NCBI GenBank assembly: GCA_031285115.1
Contig: JAITWU010000084.1
Location: 1 to 6,715 of the forward strand
Reading direction: 5' to 3'
Length of the DNA stretch: 6,715 bases
DNA from: Azonexus sp.
GTDB taxonomy: Bacteria; Pseudomonadota; Gammaproteobacteria; Burkholderiales; Rhodocyclaceae
The notes under the pieces were generated by a model. That model was not told where the DNA came from. It saw only the letters and a list, made by a program, of their open reading frames with translations, and ran no database searches. The translations under genes and the position numbers were made by a program. Each line of letters begins with the position of its first letter. Position 1 is the first letter of the stretch. This document shows, in pieces, positions 1-6,668 of the stretch.

Positions 1-1143
1 ATTCAAGGGCCGCCCGGAACCGGCAAAACCCGTGTGCTATCTTTGATCGCGCAACTGGCCGTACAGCGGGGAGAGCGAATTTTAGTGACCTCCCATACCC
101 ACATGGCGATCAACAACGCGCTGAATAAAATTCACGAGCAGAGGGTGCCGGTAGTCAAGGTGGGCCACGCCACCCAACGCAAGGGATTGGACGATGCGAT
201 CCCGAATTATGGCGGTCTTGACGATTGGGAAAACCGCCCAACGAATGGTTACGTCGTCGGCGCAACACCCTTTGCCACCTGTAACACCCGCCTCGAAAAT
301 TATCTGTTCGACACGATTATTTTCGATGAGGCAAGCCAAATTACGACGATTTTAGCTTTGATGGCGATGCGCAAAGGAAAACGCTTTATCTTCATCGGTG
401 ATCAAAAGCAGTTACCCCCAGTGTTACTTTCCCGATCTGTTCTGGGTAAGGAAAGCTACTCTGTTTTTTCCCGCCTGACGGGTCAAAAAGCCAATCATCT
501 TGTCATGCTGGATGAAACCTATCGCATGAACCAATGGCTGACTGACTGGCCGAGCCGGACGTTTTACGAGGGACATCTATGCGCCGCAGGCGCAAACCGG
601 GAACGCTGTCTGAAGCTGACCCGCATTGAAGACCGATTCGCCACCGTATTGAATGGCGATCATCCTGCCATCTTTATCCCGACGCCGGATGGCTCGGCGC
701 AAACAAAGAGCTGGCAGGAAGCCAGGCTGGTTGTCGACCTTTGCGCAGCTATTGGGGCCGGCGGCTTGCCTCTTTCCGAGATTGGCATTGTCTCTCCTTA
801 TCGCGCCCAGGGGCGGATAGTGCGTAATTTGTTGGTCAAGCGTTTTGGCCGCCAGGCGGCCAGAGAGGTGGTGGCTGATACAGTCGAGCGCATGCAAGGC
901 CAGGAAAGAGAACTGATTATCCTGTCCCTTTGTACTGGAGATCCAGCTTTTCTGGGGACGGTAGCCGAGTTTTTTTTCCAGCCGGAACGGCTCAATGTCT
1001 CAGTAACACGCGCCAAGACAAAGCTCATCATCATCGGCCCCGAAATGCCGAAAATCCCGGTCAATTGCAATGAAATGCTGGCTCAGTGGGTTAAATGGTA
1101 TGGCGAAATGATCGCTCAATGCCGAAAAGCGCCTTTGTTGTAA
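1..1143 (+). CDS. Superfamily 1 helicase/ATPase, UPF1/DNA2-like (5' end outside window)
   Basis: This is the C-terminal 380 residues of a nucleic-acid-dependent ATPase, probably a DNA or RNA helicase. The frame is open from base 1, so the true start lies upstream; any start inside the window would lose the Walker A motif. Counting the first codon as residue 1, the SF1B motifs appear in order: Walker A GPPGTGKT (3-10), motif Ia around VTSHTHMAINNAL (29-41), Walker B with DEAS (109-112), motif III GDQKQLPP (133-140), LDETYRMN (170-177), SPYRAQ (265-270), motif V VERMQGQE (295-302) and motif VI with the arginine finger region NVSVTRAK (332-339). The order and wording fit the UPF1/DNA2/SMUBP-2 group, and all core motifs look intact. 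The missing N-terminus could hold a further domain, so the specific role is unknown. The stop codon is followed immediately by the next helicase gene, which suggests one operon. Certain as an SF1 helicase; a defence role is only an inference. Confidence 0.93.
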   Translation: MQGPPGTGKTRVLSLIAQLAVQRGERILVTSHTHMAINNALNKIHEQRVPVVKVGHATQRKGLDDAIPNYGGLDDWENRPTNGYVVGATPFATCNTRLENYLFDTIIFDEASQITTILALMAMRKGKRFIFIGDQKQLPPVLLSRSVLGKESYSVFSRLTGQKANHLVMLDETYRMNQWLTDWPSRTFYEGHLCAAGANRERCLKLTRIEDRFATVLNGDHPAIFIPTPDGSAQTKSWQEARLVVDLCAAIGAGGLPLSEIGIVSPYRAQGRIVRNLLVKRFGRQAAREVVADTVERMQGQERELIILSLCTGDPAFLGTVAEFFFQPERLNVSVTRAKTKLIIIGPEMPKIPVNCNEMLAQWVKWYGEMIAQCRKAPLL

Positions 1144-3201
1144 ATGGCAATATTCATCCCCGACAGAATCGGCGCCTTGAGTGCTCCAGGTATCCGGATC
1201 AAACGTCAGCTTAACGTACTGGACGATGCTCATGTCGTTCGCACCCCTGTCAGGCGTTCAGTCTGGACCCCCGATTTTTTTGTACAGCACAGGGAAAAAG
1301 GCTGGCTGGCGATTGCAGTAAGTGACATACCATTTGCCGCCCTGGCCCCCAATCAGCTATTCGACAGTGATAGCTATGCCGCATTCGATCAGCTTCTGAC
1401 AAATCTTTCCAGCCTTACAGACATTGCGCCTTGCGGCAAACTGATCGTCATGTGGGCATGTAGCACAGATGACGTAATGACCATTGCCAGACAAAGGCAA
1501 ATATTTGATCGCCTTGGCATTTATCTGTTTTCACAAGATCAGTTTCGCAAGCTCGCAGCAGTTCATATTCGACGCTCACTCATCCCGATGACTGGCGAAC
1601 AGGAAGATTCGTTGATGGGAGCCTATTTCCCGGAGGCGGAAATTAATCCAGTGAGCACAACGCGCCGTCATTTTCATCGAGATAATTCTGCCAGGCTTCA
1701 GCGTTTCTTTCTTGACTACCAACAGGAATGGGCGACCAGGCTGGATTTGGAGCCACCACAAGAACAGGTCGAAATAACAAAGGATTTTTCAACCCGCCTC
1801 ATCAATGGCGTAGCAGGCAGCGGAAAAACTTTGATCGCTGTAAGCCGCGCCTTGTTGCTGGCTGAAATTTATCCTGAGCAAAAAATATTACTATTGATTC
1901 ACAATACTCCTGTTGTCGCGGATATAACAGCGAAATTGGAGCACACACGAGGCGCGATCCCCCGAAATATTGAGATCAGTACGTTCTATAGCTGGGCAGT
2001 CCGACAATGGAAAAATATTTATCGACCTGTATTAAAGCTGGACGAAAACAATGAGTCGACGCTCGGTAAAATTCAACATAGCCGTAGCCGCTGGCCAGAA
2101 ATAAATATATCGGAAAACCAGTTGCTGGAAGAGTTTAATTTCATCAACGAATCCCTGATTACCAAGGAGGATGATTACCTCAATGCCAGCCGCGCCGGTC
2201 GTATTTTTGCGTTGCGGAGCAAGGAGCGTGCATCTATCTGGGCGCTTTATCAAACAGTGATCTTGGCGTTGCGGCAAGACGACCTGAAATTATGGAGCGC
2301 CGTTCCTCTTGAAATCTGTAATGCTGGCAGCCATCAGTCGCTTAAAAAATACGACTATATCCTTATTGACGAAGCGCAGTTTTTTGCCCCTTCGTGGTTT
2401 CAGTCTGTCAAACTGGCCATGAACAAGAGCGCCAATCTCTTTCTTTGCGCTGATCCAAACCAAGGATTTATGAAAAGCCGGTTAAGCTGGAAAAGCGTGG
2501 GCATTGAAGTCTCCGGTCGAACAAAGAAATTACACAGATCCTACCGCACGACACAGGCCATTCTTAGTTCGGCGGGTTATATTTTAACCCAATATGCACA
2601 ATCAGACCCTGAAGATTTTCTTGTGCCAGACCTGAACGAAATGGAGGCAGGCGTCAAGCCAATACTGATATATACCGAATCTCCGCAAGACTCAATTGAG
2701 CGGCTTATCAACGAATTGGCTGCCAACGTTAATGCGTATGCCATTACACGAGGCGATCTACTGGTTATTTATGGAGAAAAAACAAACAAATCTTTTCTAT
2801 ATAACAGGTTGTGCAAAATTTTTGCCGCAGACAACGTATGGTGGTTAAATAAAAAGGAGCAAAAGAAAAAGCCGCCCAACGGGTGCCATCACGATTATCT
2901 TCGCTTGGCTTACCTGGATACAGCGACCGGACTGGAAGCTGGCGTCGTATTTCTGCTCGGCATAGAGAATCTTTTTTTTCATGCCAATACGCCGGTTAAA
3001 AACAATGATGAACAGGCTGCGAGGCAAGAAGAAAATATCCGGAAGCTATACATGGCAATGACACGAGCAGCCCGGCAACTGATCCTCATTTCCTCGGAAA
3101 AAATCCCGGCGAACATTGAGGCTGTCTTTCATATCCATGACGAGAAGGGCAAAATCGTCCCTTCTATCCAGTACCCCCACCCTGAAAGCCCCCTCCCATG
3201 A
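1144..3201 (+). CDS. UvrD-like superfamily 1 helicase with N-terminal nuclease-like region
   Basis: This 685-aa protein is predicted to be an ATP-dependent helicase or ATPase acting on nucleic acid. Visible motifs are Walker A GVAGSGKT (222-229), Walker B LIDEAQ (407-412), motif III CADPNQ (435-440), motif IV RSYRTT (465-470), motif V TGLEAGVVFL (595-604) and motif VI YMAMTRAARQ (636-645). This is the UvrD/Rep-type (SF1A) set, arranged as in the single-chain helicases that often carry an N-terminal NERD or PD-(D/E)xK domain. Residues 41-61 (TPDFF...GWLAIAVSD) resemble the strand-turn-strand of such a domain. However, the positions where the family has E-x-K read A58-V-S60, so nuclease activity looks lost. 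The ATG starts on the base after the upstream stop with no clear Shine-Dalgarno, implying translational coupling. The gene is AT-rich compared with gmk-rpoZ-spoT (a 60-base sample at 2761-2820 is 27% GC), consistent with transfer. Its last codons overlap the gmk start. The biological role is not known. Confidence 0.92.
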   Translation: MAIFIPDRIGALSAPGIRIKRQLNVLDDAHVVRTPVRRSVWTPDFFVQHREKGWLAIAVSDIPFAALAPNQLFDSDSYAAFDQLLTNLSSLTDIAPCGKLIVMWACSTDDVMTIARQRQIFDRLGIYLFSQDQFRKLAAVHIRRSLIPMTGEQEDSLMGAYFPEAEINPVSTTRRHFHRDNSARLQRFFLDYQQEWATRLDLEPPQEQVEITKDFSTRLINGVAGSGKTLIAVSRALLLAEIYPEQKILLLIHNTPVVADITAKLEHTRGAIPRNIEISTFYSWAVRQWKNIYRPVLKLDENNESTLGKIQHSRSRWPEINISENQLLEEFNFINESLITKEDDYLNASRAGRIFALRSKERASIWALYQTVILALRQDDLKLWSAVPLEICNAGSHQSLKKYDYILIDEAQFFAPSWFQSVKLAMNKSANLFLCADPNQGFMKSRLSWKSVGIEVSGRTKKLHRSYRTTQAILSSAGYILTQYAQSDPEDFLVPDLNEMEAGVKPILIYTESPQDSIERLINELAANVNAYAITRGDLLVIYGEKTNKSFLYNRLCKIFAADNVWWLNKKEQKKKPPNGCHHDYLRLAYLDTATGLEAGVVFLLGIENLFFHANTPVKNNDEQAARQEENIRKLYMAMTRAARQLILISSEKIPANIEAVFHIHDEKGKIVPSIQYPHPESPLP

Positions 3202-3806
3202 CCGGCAATCTCTACATCGTTTCCGCCCCTTCCGGCGCGGGCAAGACGACCTTGGTGCGGCTTCTGCTCGAACAGGAGCCATCCGTCCAGTTGTCGATTT
3301 CCCATACCACGCGCGATCCGCGTCCGGGGGAGCTGCATGGGCGTGAGTATCACTTTGTCGATGCGACGACCTTCAAGGCCATGATCGAGAGCCACGATTT
3401 TCTTGAGTGGGCCGAAGTCCACGGCAATTTTTACGGCACTTCGCGCTCGTCGATTGCCGGGCGGCTGGCGGCGGGGGCGGATGTCCTGCTGGAAATCGAC
3501 TGGCAGGGCGCACAGCAGGTGCGGGCGCAGTTTCCAGAGGCCGTTGGAATTTTCATCCTGCCGCCATCAATGGACGAGCTGGCCCGCCGTCTCACCGGGC
3601 GCGGCACCGATAGCAGCGAGGTCGTCGCCCGGCGGCTGGCGGCGGCGGAGGCCGAGATGCGCCATGTCGGGGAATTCGGCTATGTTATTATCAATGACCG
3701 GCTGGAAGATGCGTTGGACGATTTACGCGCTGTTGTGCGCGCTTCCCGTTTGACTTTGGCCGCGCAGCGTGTCCGGCACGCTGATTTTTTGACTCGATTG
3801 ATCTGA
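3198..3806 (+). CDS. gmk: Guanylate kinase
   Basis: Cytosolic guanylate kinase transfers phosphate from ATP to GMP (or dGMP) to make GDP. It is the essential step feeding GTP, dGTP and (p)ppGpp synthesis. The 202-aa length is normal for the family. The P-loop APSGAGKTT lies at residues 10-18. The GMP-binding segment has S35, R39 and R42 in [12 protein letters not shown]51, E73 in [13 protein letters not shown], and Y79. The [12 protein letters not shown] strand follows, and the lid region has RLTGRGTDS. The ATG at 3198 is the natural start because the conserved protein begins exactly there. It overlaps the upstream helicase stop as ATGA, and the preceding 20 bases are C-rich with no recognisable Shine-Dalgarno, so translation is probably coupled to the helicase gene. 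Downstream, rpoZ follows after 17 nt. In many betaproteobacteria yicC is the upstream neighbour; here it is absent from that position. Confidence 0.98.
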   Translation: MTGNLYIVSAPSGAGKTTLVRLLLEQEPSVQLSISHTTRDPRPGELHGREYHFVDATTFKAMIESHDFLEWAEVHGNFYGTSRSSIAGRLAAGADVLLEIDWQGAQQVRAQFPEAVGIFILPPSMDELARRLTGRGTDSSEVVARRLAAAEAEMRHVGEFGYVIINDRLEDALDDLRAVVRASRLTLAAQRVRHADFLTRLI

Positions 3807-3810
3807 TTTT

Positions 3811-3814
3811 GAGG
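3811..3814 (+). promoter_or_regulatory. Ribosome binding site of rpoZ
   Basis: GAGG lies 9 nt before the ATG at 3824. It decides between that ATG and an in-frame TTG at 3809, which overlaps this site and would add five residues (start-RFVF) not expected in the family. Confidence 0.7.
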
Positions 3815-3823
3815 TTTGTTTTC

Positions 3824-4030
3824 ATGGCTCGCGTGACTGTTGATGATTGTTTGAAACGTATTCCCAACCGCTTCCAGATGACCCTGGCTGCCGCCCACCG
3901 CGCCCGCCAGATCGCCAATGGCTCGACGCCGCTGGTCGAGGCCGATAAAGACAAGCCGACCGTGATTGCCCTGCGCGAAATGGCGATCGGCAAAGTCGGC
4001 CTGGAAGTTCTCAATCGCGGCCAGGCTTGA
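3824..4030 (+). CDS. rpoZ: RNA polymerase omega subunit
   Basis: Omega is the small subunit of RNA polymerase. It binds and stabilises beta-prime and, in proteobacteria, forms part of a ppGpp binding site on the enzyme. The 68-aa product begins [18 protein letters not shown], the canonical N-terminus, and continues through the conserved [11 protein letters not shown] helix and the [16 protein letters not shown] segment. It is shorter than the E. coli protein (about 91 aa), which is usual for betaproteobacteria and not a truncation. The ATG at 3824 is chosen because it gives the conserved MARVTV start and has GAGG 9 nt upstream. It sits 17 nt after gmk and 21 nt before spoT. That arrangement is widespread and places omega beside the enzyme that makes and degrades its regulatory ligand. 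No promoter or terminator is visible on either side, so co-transcription is likely. Confidence 0.98.
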   Translation: MARVTVDDCLKRIPNRFQMTLAAAHRARQIANGSTPLVEADKDKPTVIALREMAIGKVGLEVLNRGQA

Positions 4031-4040
4031 GCCGCGCGGC

Positions 4041-4045
4041 GGTGA
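4041..4045 (+). promoter_or_regulatory. Ribosome binding site of spoT
   Basis: GGTGA lies 6 nt before the ATG at 4052. It supports that ATG over the TTG directly in front of it at 4049, which is in frame but would be too close to this site. Confidence 0.55.
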
Positions 4046-4051
4046 CGGTTG

Positions 4052-6202
4052 ATGGAGCCTGCGCCTTCCATTCTCCCGCCACCGCCTGAGGAAGCCGCTT
4101 ATCAGGCGTTCCTCGCCAATCTCGATTACCTCGCCCGCGCCGATGTGGCGCGGATCGACGCCGCCTACGCCTTTGCCGCCCGCGCTCATGCGAGCCAGAA
4201 GCGGATGTCGGGCGAACCCTACATCACGCACCCGCTCGCCGTCGCCGGGGCGATTGTCGAGTGGCGCATGGATGCCGACGCCATCTGCGCCGCGCTCCTG
4301 CATGATGTGCTCGAAGACACCGGCGCAACCAAACAAGAATTGGCCGAGCGTTTCGGCAAGGAAGTGGCGGAACTGGTCGACGGTCTTTCCAAGCTCGACA
4401 AGATGGAGTTCGCTTCCTATCAGGAGGCGCAGGCGGAGAACTTCCGCAAGATGCTGATGGCGATGGCGCGCGACTTGCGCGTCATCCTCATCAAACTCGC
4501 CGACCGCCGCCACAATCTGCGCACCATGTCGGCCATGCGCGCCGACAAGCGCGCGCGCATCGCCCGCGAGACGCTGGAAATTTACGCGCCAATTGCGCTC
4601 CGCCTCGGCCTTAACAAGCTCTACCGCGAGATGCAGGATATTTGCTTTCGCCTCATCCACCCGCACCGGGCGGAGGTGCTGGGCAAGGCGCTCAAAGCGG
4701 CGCGCGGCAACCGCCGCCAACTGCTGACGCAAATACTCGATGCCATCAAGGGCAAACTCGACAGCGCCAGCATCAACGCCGAAGTGTTTGGCCGCGAAAA
4801 AAGCCTCTACTCGATTTTCCGCAAGATGAAGGACAAGCACCTCTCCTTCTCGCAGGTGCTTGATATTTATGGCTTTCGCGTCGTCGTCGACAGCGTGCCG
4901 ACCTGCTATCTGGCGCTTGGCGCGCTGCACAGCCTGTACAAGCCGGTGCCGGGCAAGTTCAAGGATTACGTCGCGCTCCCCAAGGCCAACGGCTACCAGT
5001 CCCTGCACACGGCGCTGATCGGCCCCTTCGGCACGCCGGTCGAAGTGCAGATTCGCACCCGCGAAATGCACAACGTCGCCCAGGACGGCGTCGCCGCCCA
5101 CTGGCTCTACAAAGACAGCGAAGAAAGCGGCGCCAGTCTGCAAATCAAAACGCACAACTGGCTGCAATCGCTGCTCGACATGCAGGGCAGCGACTCCGCC
5201 GAGTTTTTCGAGAATGTCAAAATCGACCTCTTTCCCGACGAGGTCTACGTCTTTACCCCCAAAGGCAAAATCATGGCCATGCCCGCCGGGGCCACCGTCA
5301 TCGACTTTGCCTACGCCGTGCACACCGATGTCGGCCATCATTGTTCGGCAGTGCGCATCAATCACGAACCGGCGTCGCTACGCAGCGTGCTGCGCAACGG
5401 CGATCTCGTTGAAATCATCACCTCGCCGCAAGCCACGCCCCGCGCCGCCTGGCTCAACTACGTCAAAACCGGGCGGGCGCGCAGCAAAATCCGCTATTTT
5501 CTCCGCACCGTCCAGAACGAAGCCTCGGCCCGCCTCGGCGAGCGCCTGCTGCGTCAGGAACTCCTTTCCCTCGGCGTCGTCCCCGTTTCCGTCCCGACCA
5601 ACGCCTGGGAGCAACTGGTCAAATCCGGCGGCCACAAGTCGATGGACGACATCTACAGCGAAATCGGCCTCGGCAAGCGCCTGCCCTCCGTCGTCGCCCG
5701 CCGGTTGCTGGCCCGCGAAGACCTGACGCCGGGCAACCCCGGCCACCGGACGCTCGCCATCCACGGCACCGAAGGCATGGCGATCCAGCTCGCCCGCTGC
5801 TGCCAGCCGATTCCCGGCGACCCGGTGATCGGCTCGATCAGAAAAGGCGCGGGCCTCGTCATCCACACCCAGGACTGCCCGGTCATCGTCAAATCCCGCG
5901 CCGCCGAACCGCAAAAATGGCTCAACGTCGAATGGGAGCCGGAAGAAGGCAAACTGTTTGAAGTCCGCATCAAACTCGAAGTCAAAAACAGCCGCGGTGT
6001 GCTGGCCCGCGTCGCCGCCGCCATTGCCGAAGCCGGCTCGAACATCGAACACGTCTCCATGGACGCCGACCCGGAGCGCCTCTCGACTGTGCTGCACTTC
6101 ACCATCCAGGTCGCCCACCGCAACCACTTGGCCGCCGTCATGCGCGTCATCCGCCAGATACCGGATGTGAGCCGGATTGCAAGGGAGCGGGGGGAGGGGT
6201 GA
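4052..6202 (+). CDS. spoT: Bifunctional (p)ppGpp synthetase/hydrolase, SpoT/Rel type
   Basis: This long RelA/SpoT homologue makes (p)ppGpp from ATP and GDP/GTP and hydrolyses it back, controlling the stringent response. The length of 716 aa is normal. The hydrolase domain (about residues 30-200) has an intact HD pair, H84-D85, in HDVLEDT, and KLADRRHNLRTM further on, so degradation should be active. The synthetase domain (about 230-350) contains YSIFRKMKDKH, then KFKDY (302-306) and PKANGYQSLHT, followed by VEVQIRTREMHN. The basic KFKD matches the RxKD class of bifunctional enzymes and not the acidic ExDD of synthetase-only RelA. A TGS domain follows (about 396-457, DEVYVFTPKGK). Next come the helical region, the conserved cysteine pair C583-C584 in ARCCQPIPGD, and a C-terminal ACT domain (about 632-710). 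The ATG at 4052 has a fair ribosome site and is preferred over TTG 4049. It is the last gene of the gmk-rpoZ-spoT run, and a transposase remnant begins within a few bases of its stop. It could equally be named rel. Confidence 0.97.
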   Translation: MEPAPSILPPPPEEAAYQAFLANLDYLARADVARIDAAYAFAARAHASQKRMSGEPYITHPLAVAGAIVEWRMDADAICAALLHDVLEDTGATKQELAERFGKEVAELVDGLSKLDKMEFASYQEAQAENFRKMLMAMARDLRVILIKLADRRHNLRTMSAMRADKRARIARETLEIYAPIALRLGLNKLYREMQDICFRLIHPHRAEVLGKALKAARGNRRQLLTQILDAIKGKLDSASINAEVFGREKSLYSIFRKMKDKHLSFSQVLDIYGFRVVVDSVPTCYLALGALHSLYKPVPGKFKDYVALPKANGYQSLHTALIGPFGTPVEVQIRTREMHNVAQDGVAAHWLYKDSEESGASLQIKTHNWLQSLLDMQGSDSAEFFENVKIDLFPDEVYVFTPKGKIMAMPAGATVIDFAYAVHTDVGHHCSAVRINHEPASLRSVLRNGDLVEIITSPQATPRAAWLNYVKTGRARSKIRYFLRTVQNEASARLGERLLRQELLSLGVVPVSVPTNAWEQLVKSGGHKSMDDIYSEIGLGKRLPSVVARRLLAREDLTPGNPGHRTLAIHGTEGMAIQLARCCQPIPGDPVIGSIRKGAGLVIHTQDCPVIVKSRAAEPQKWLNVEWEPEEGKLFEVRIKLEVKNSRGVLARVAAAIAEAGSNIEHVSMDADPERLSTVLHFTIQVAHRNHLAAVMRVIRQIPDVSRIARERGEG

Positions 6203-6205
6203 TGG

Positions 6206-6382
6206 CTTCGCATACATCGCTCCAAGAGGCTTAAATCGCGATGGCTGACAATGAGCAGTTGATGGGTAGAGCGTAGTGTTCTGCCGGGCTATTCCCCTGA
6301 TTTGAACCCGGACGAGTTGGTATGGAGCCATGCCAAGCGCACGAGGGCATCCCGCATTGTCTGGCCTCAATTTTGGCCTTAA
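6206..6382 (+). pseudogene. IS630-family transposase, C-terminal remnant
   Basis: Reading from 6215, the frame gives HRSKRLKSRWL, which matches the helix before the last catalytic segment of IS630-type DDE transposases. This frame hits TGA at 6260. The shifted frame over 6244-6273 reads ADNEQLMGRA, which fits the expected continuation better, so there has been a frameshift. From 6281 the first frame resumes with the family hallmark LPGYSPDLNPDELVW and SHAKRT, whose DE glutamate is the third catalytic residue of the DDE triad. After about 6343 the similarity stops, and the frame ends at TAA 6380-6382. The first two catalytic aspartates and the whole N-terminus are missing, so the fragment cannot be functional. 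It starts directly after the spoT stop, in the same frame. No terminal inverted repeats or TA target duplication could be identified around it. Confidence 0.85.
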
Positions 6383-6397
6383 AAACGCTGGCCGTTG

Positions 6398-6427
6398 GTG
6401 GATGTCAGTGGACATCCTTGGACTGAT
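6398..6427 (+). repeat. Left cluster of TGGA decamers
   Basis: Three consecutive 10-bp units, GTGGATGTCA, GTGGACATCC and TTGGACTGAT, place TGGA exactly every 10 bp (6399, 6409, 6419), about one helical turn apart. Within it, GGATGTC (6400-6406) and GACATCC (6411-6417) form a perfect 7-bp stem around the loop AGTG. Confidence 0.6.
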
Positions 6428-6470
6428 ACTTCAAAAATTCCTCAATCCTGCCAACAACTTAGATCACTCT

Positions 6471-6500
6471 CTGGATTTCCCTGGAAGTCCCTGGAAAGTG
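6471..6500 (+). repeat. Middle cluster of TGGA decamers
   Basis: Three tandem decamers, CTGGATTTCC, CTGGAAGTCC and CTGGAAAGTG, again have TGGA at a 10-bp spacing (6472, 6482, 6492). The unit resembles the left cluster (TGGA, two variable bases, TC) but has diverged. Confidence 0.6.
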
Positions 6501-6638
6501 ACCGTGGAGCGGGCGATGGAATCACTACCGATGCCCTAAGTCGATGATTTACAAAGACCTTCTTCCTCGCGCTAATCGGCGAAGCCCTCAATTCTAGCCT
6601 TGTTCTTTCGCCCCGAGAAGAGTCCCTTGGTGTGCGTC

Positions 6639-6668
6639 GTCCACTGACATCCACAGACAGCCAAGGAC
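6639..6668 (-). repeat. Right cluster of TGGA decamers, inverted
   Basis: On the minus strand this reads as units GTGGATGTCA and GTGGACGACG, preceded by TTGGCTGTCT, so the TGGA/TGGC cores are again 10 bp apart. It lies in the opposite orientation to the left cluster and contains the right arm of the 16-bp inverted repeat. Confidence 0.55.

Larger units (their letters stand above)
6398..6654. repeat. Perfect 16-bp inverted repeat flanking 225 bp
   Basis: GTGGATGTCAGTGGAC at 6398-6413 recurs as its exact reverse complement at 6639-6654; the match ends at once on both sides. The 257-bp span could be a small non-autonomous element, or the two copies may be oppositely oriented binding sites of a recombinase. 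No flanking TA or other target duplication is visible, so a simple IS630-type MITE is not supported. Confidence 0.75.

Noticed and set aside
3040..3060. Possible -10-like TATACA upstream of gmk inside the helicase gene
   Set aside because: No acceptable -35 element at the right spacing, and the sequence is part of the codons just before and in motif VI.
3809..4030. Longer rpoZ starting at TTG 3809
   Set aside because: It would overlap its own likely ribosome site and add residues not seen before the canonical MARVTV start.
3680..5365. 561-codon open frame on the minus strand opposite gmk, rpoZ and spoT
   Set aside because: It runs antisense to three certain genes in high-GC DNA, where long mirror frames are common. 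Its translation is rich in H, D, G and A, with no family motif.
6187..6215. Possible terminator after spoT
   Set aside because: There is only a G-rich run, with no stable stem followed by T residues.
5378..6415. 345-codon minus-strand frame opposite the 3' half of spoT
   Set aside because: It is a mirror of the spoT codon bias, with low-complexity composition and no recognisable domain.
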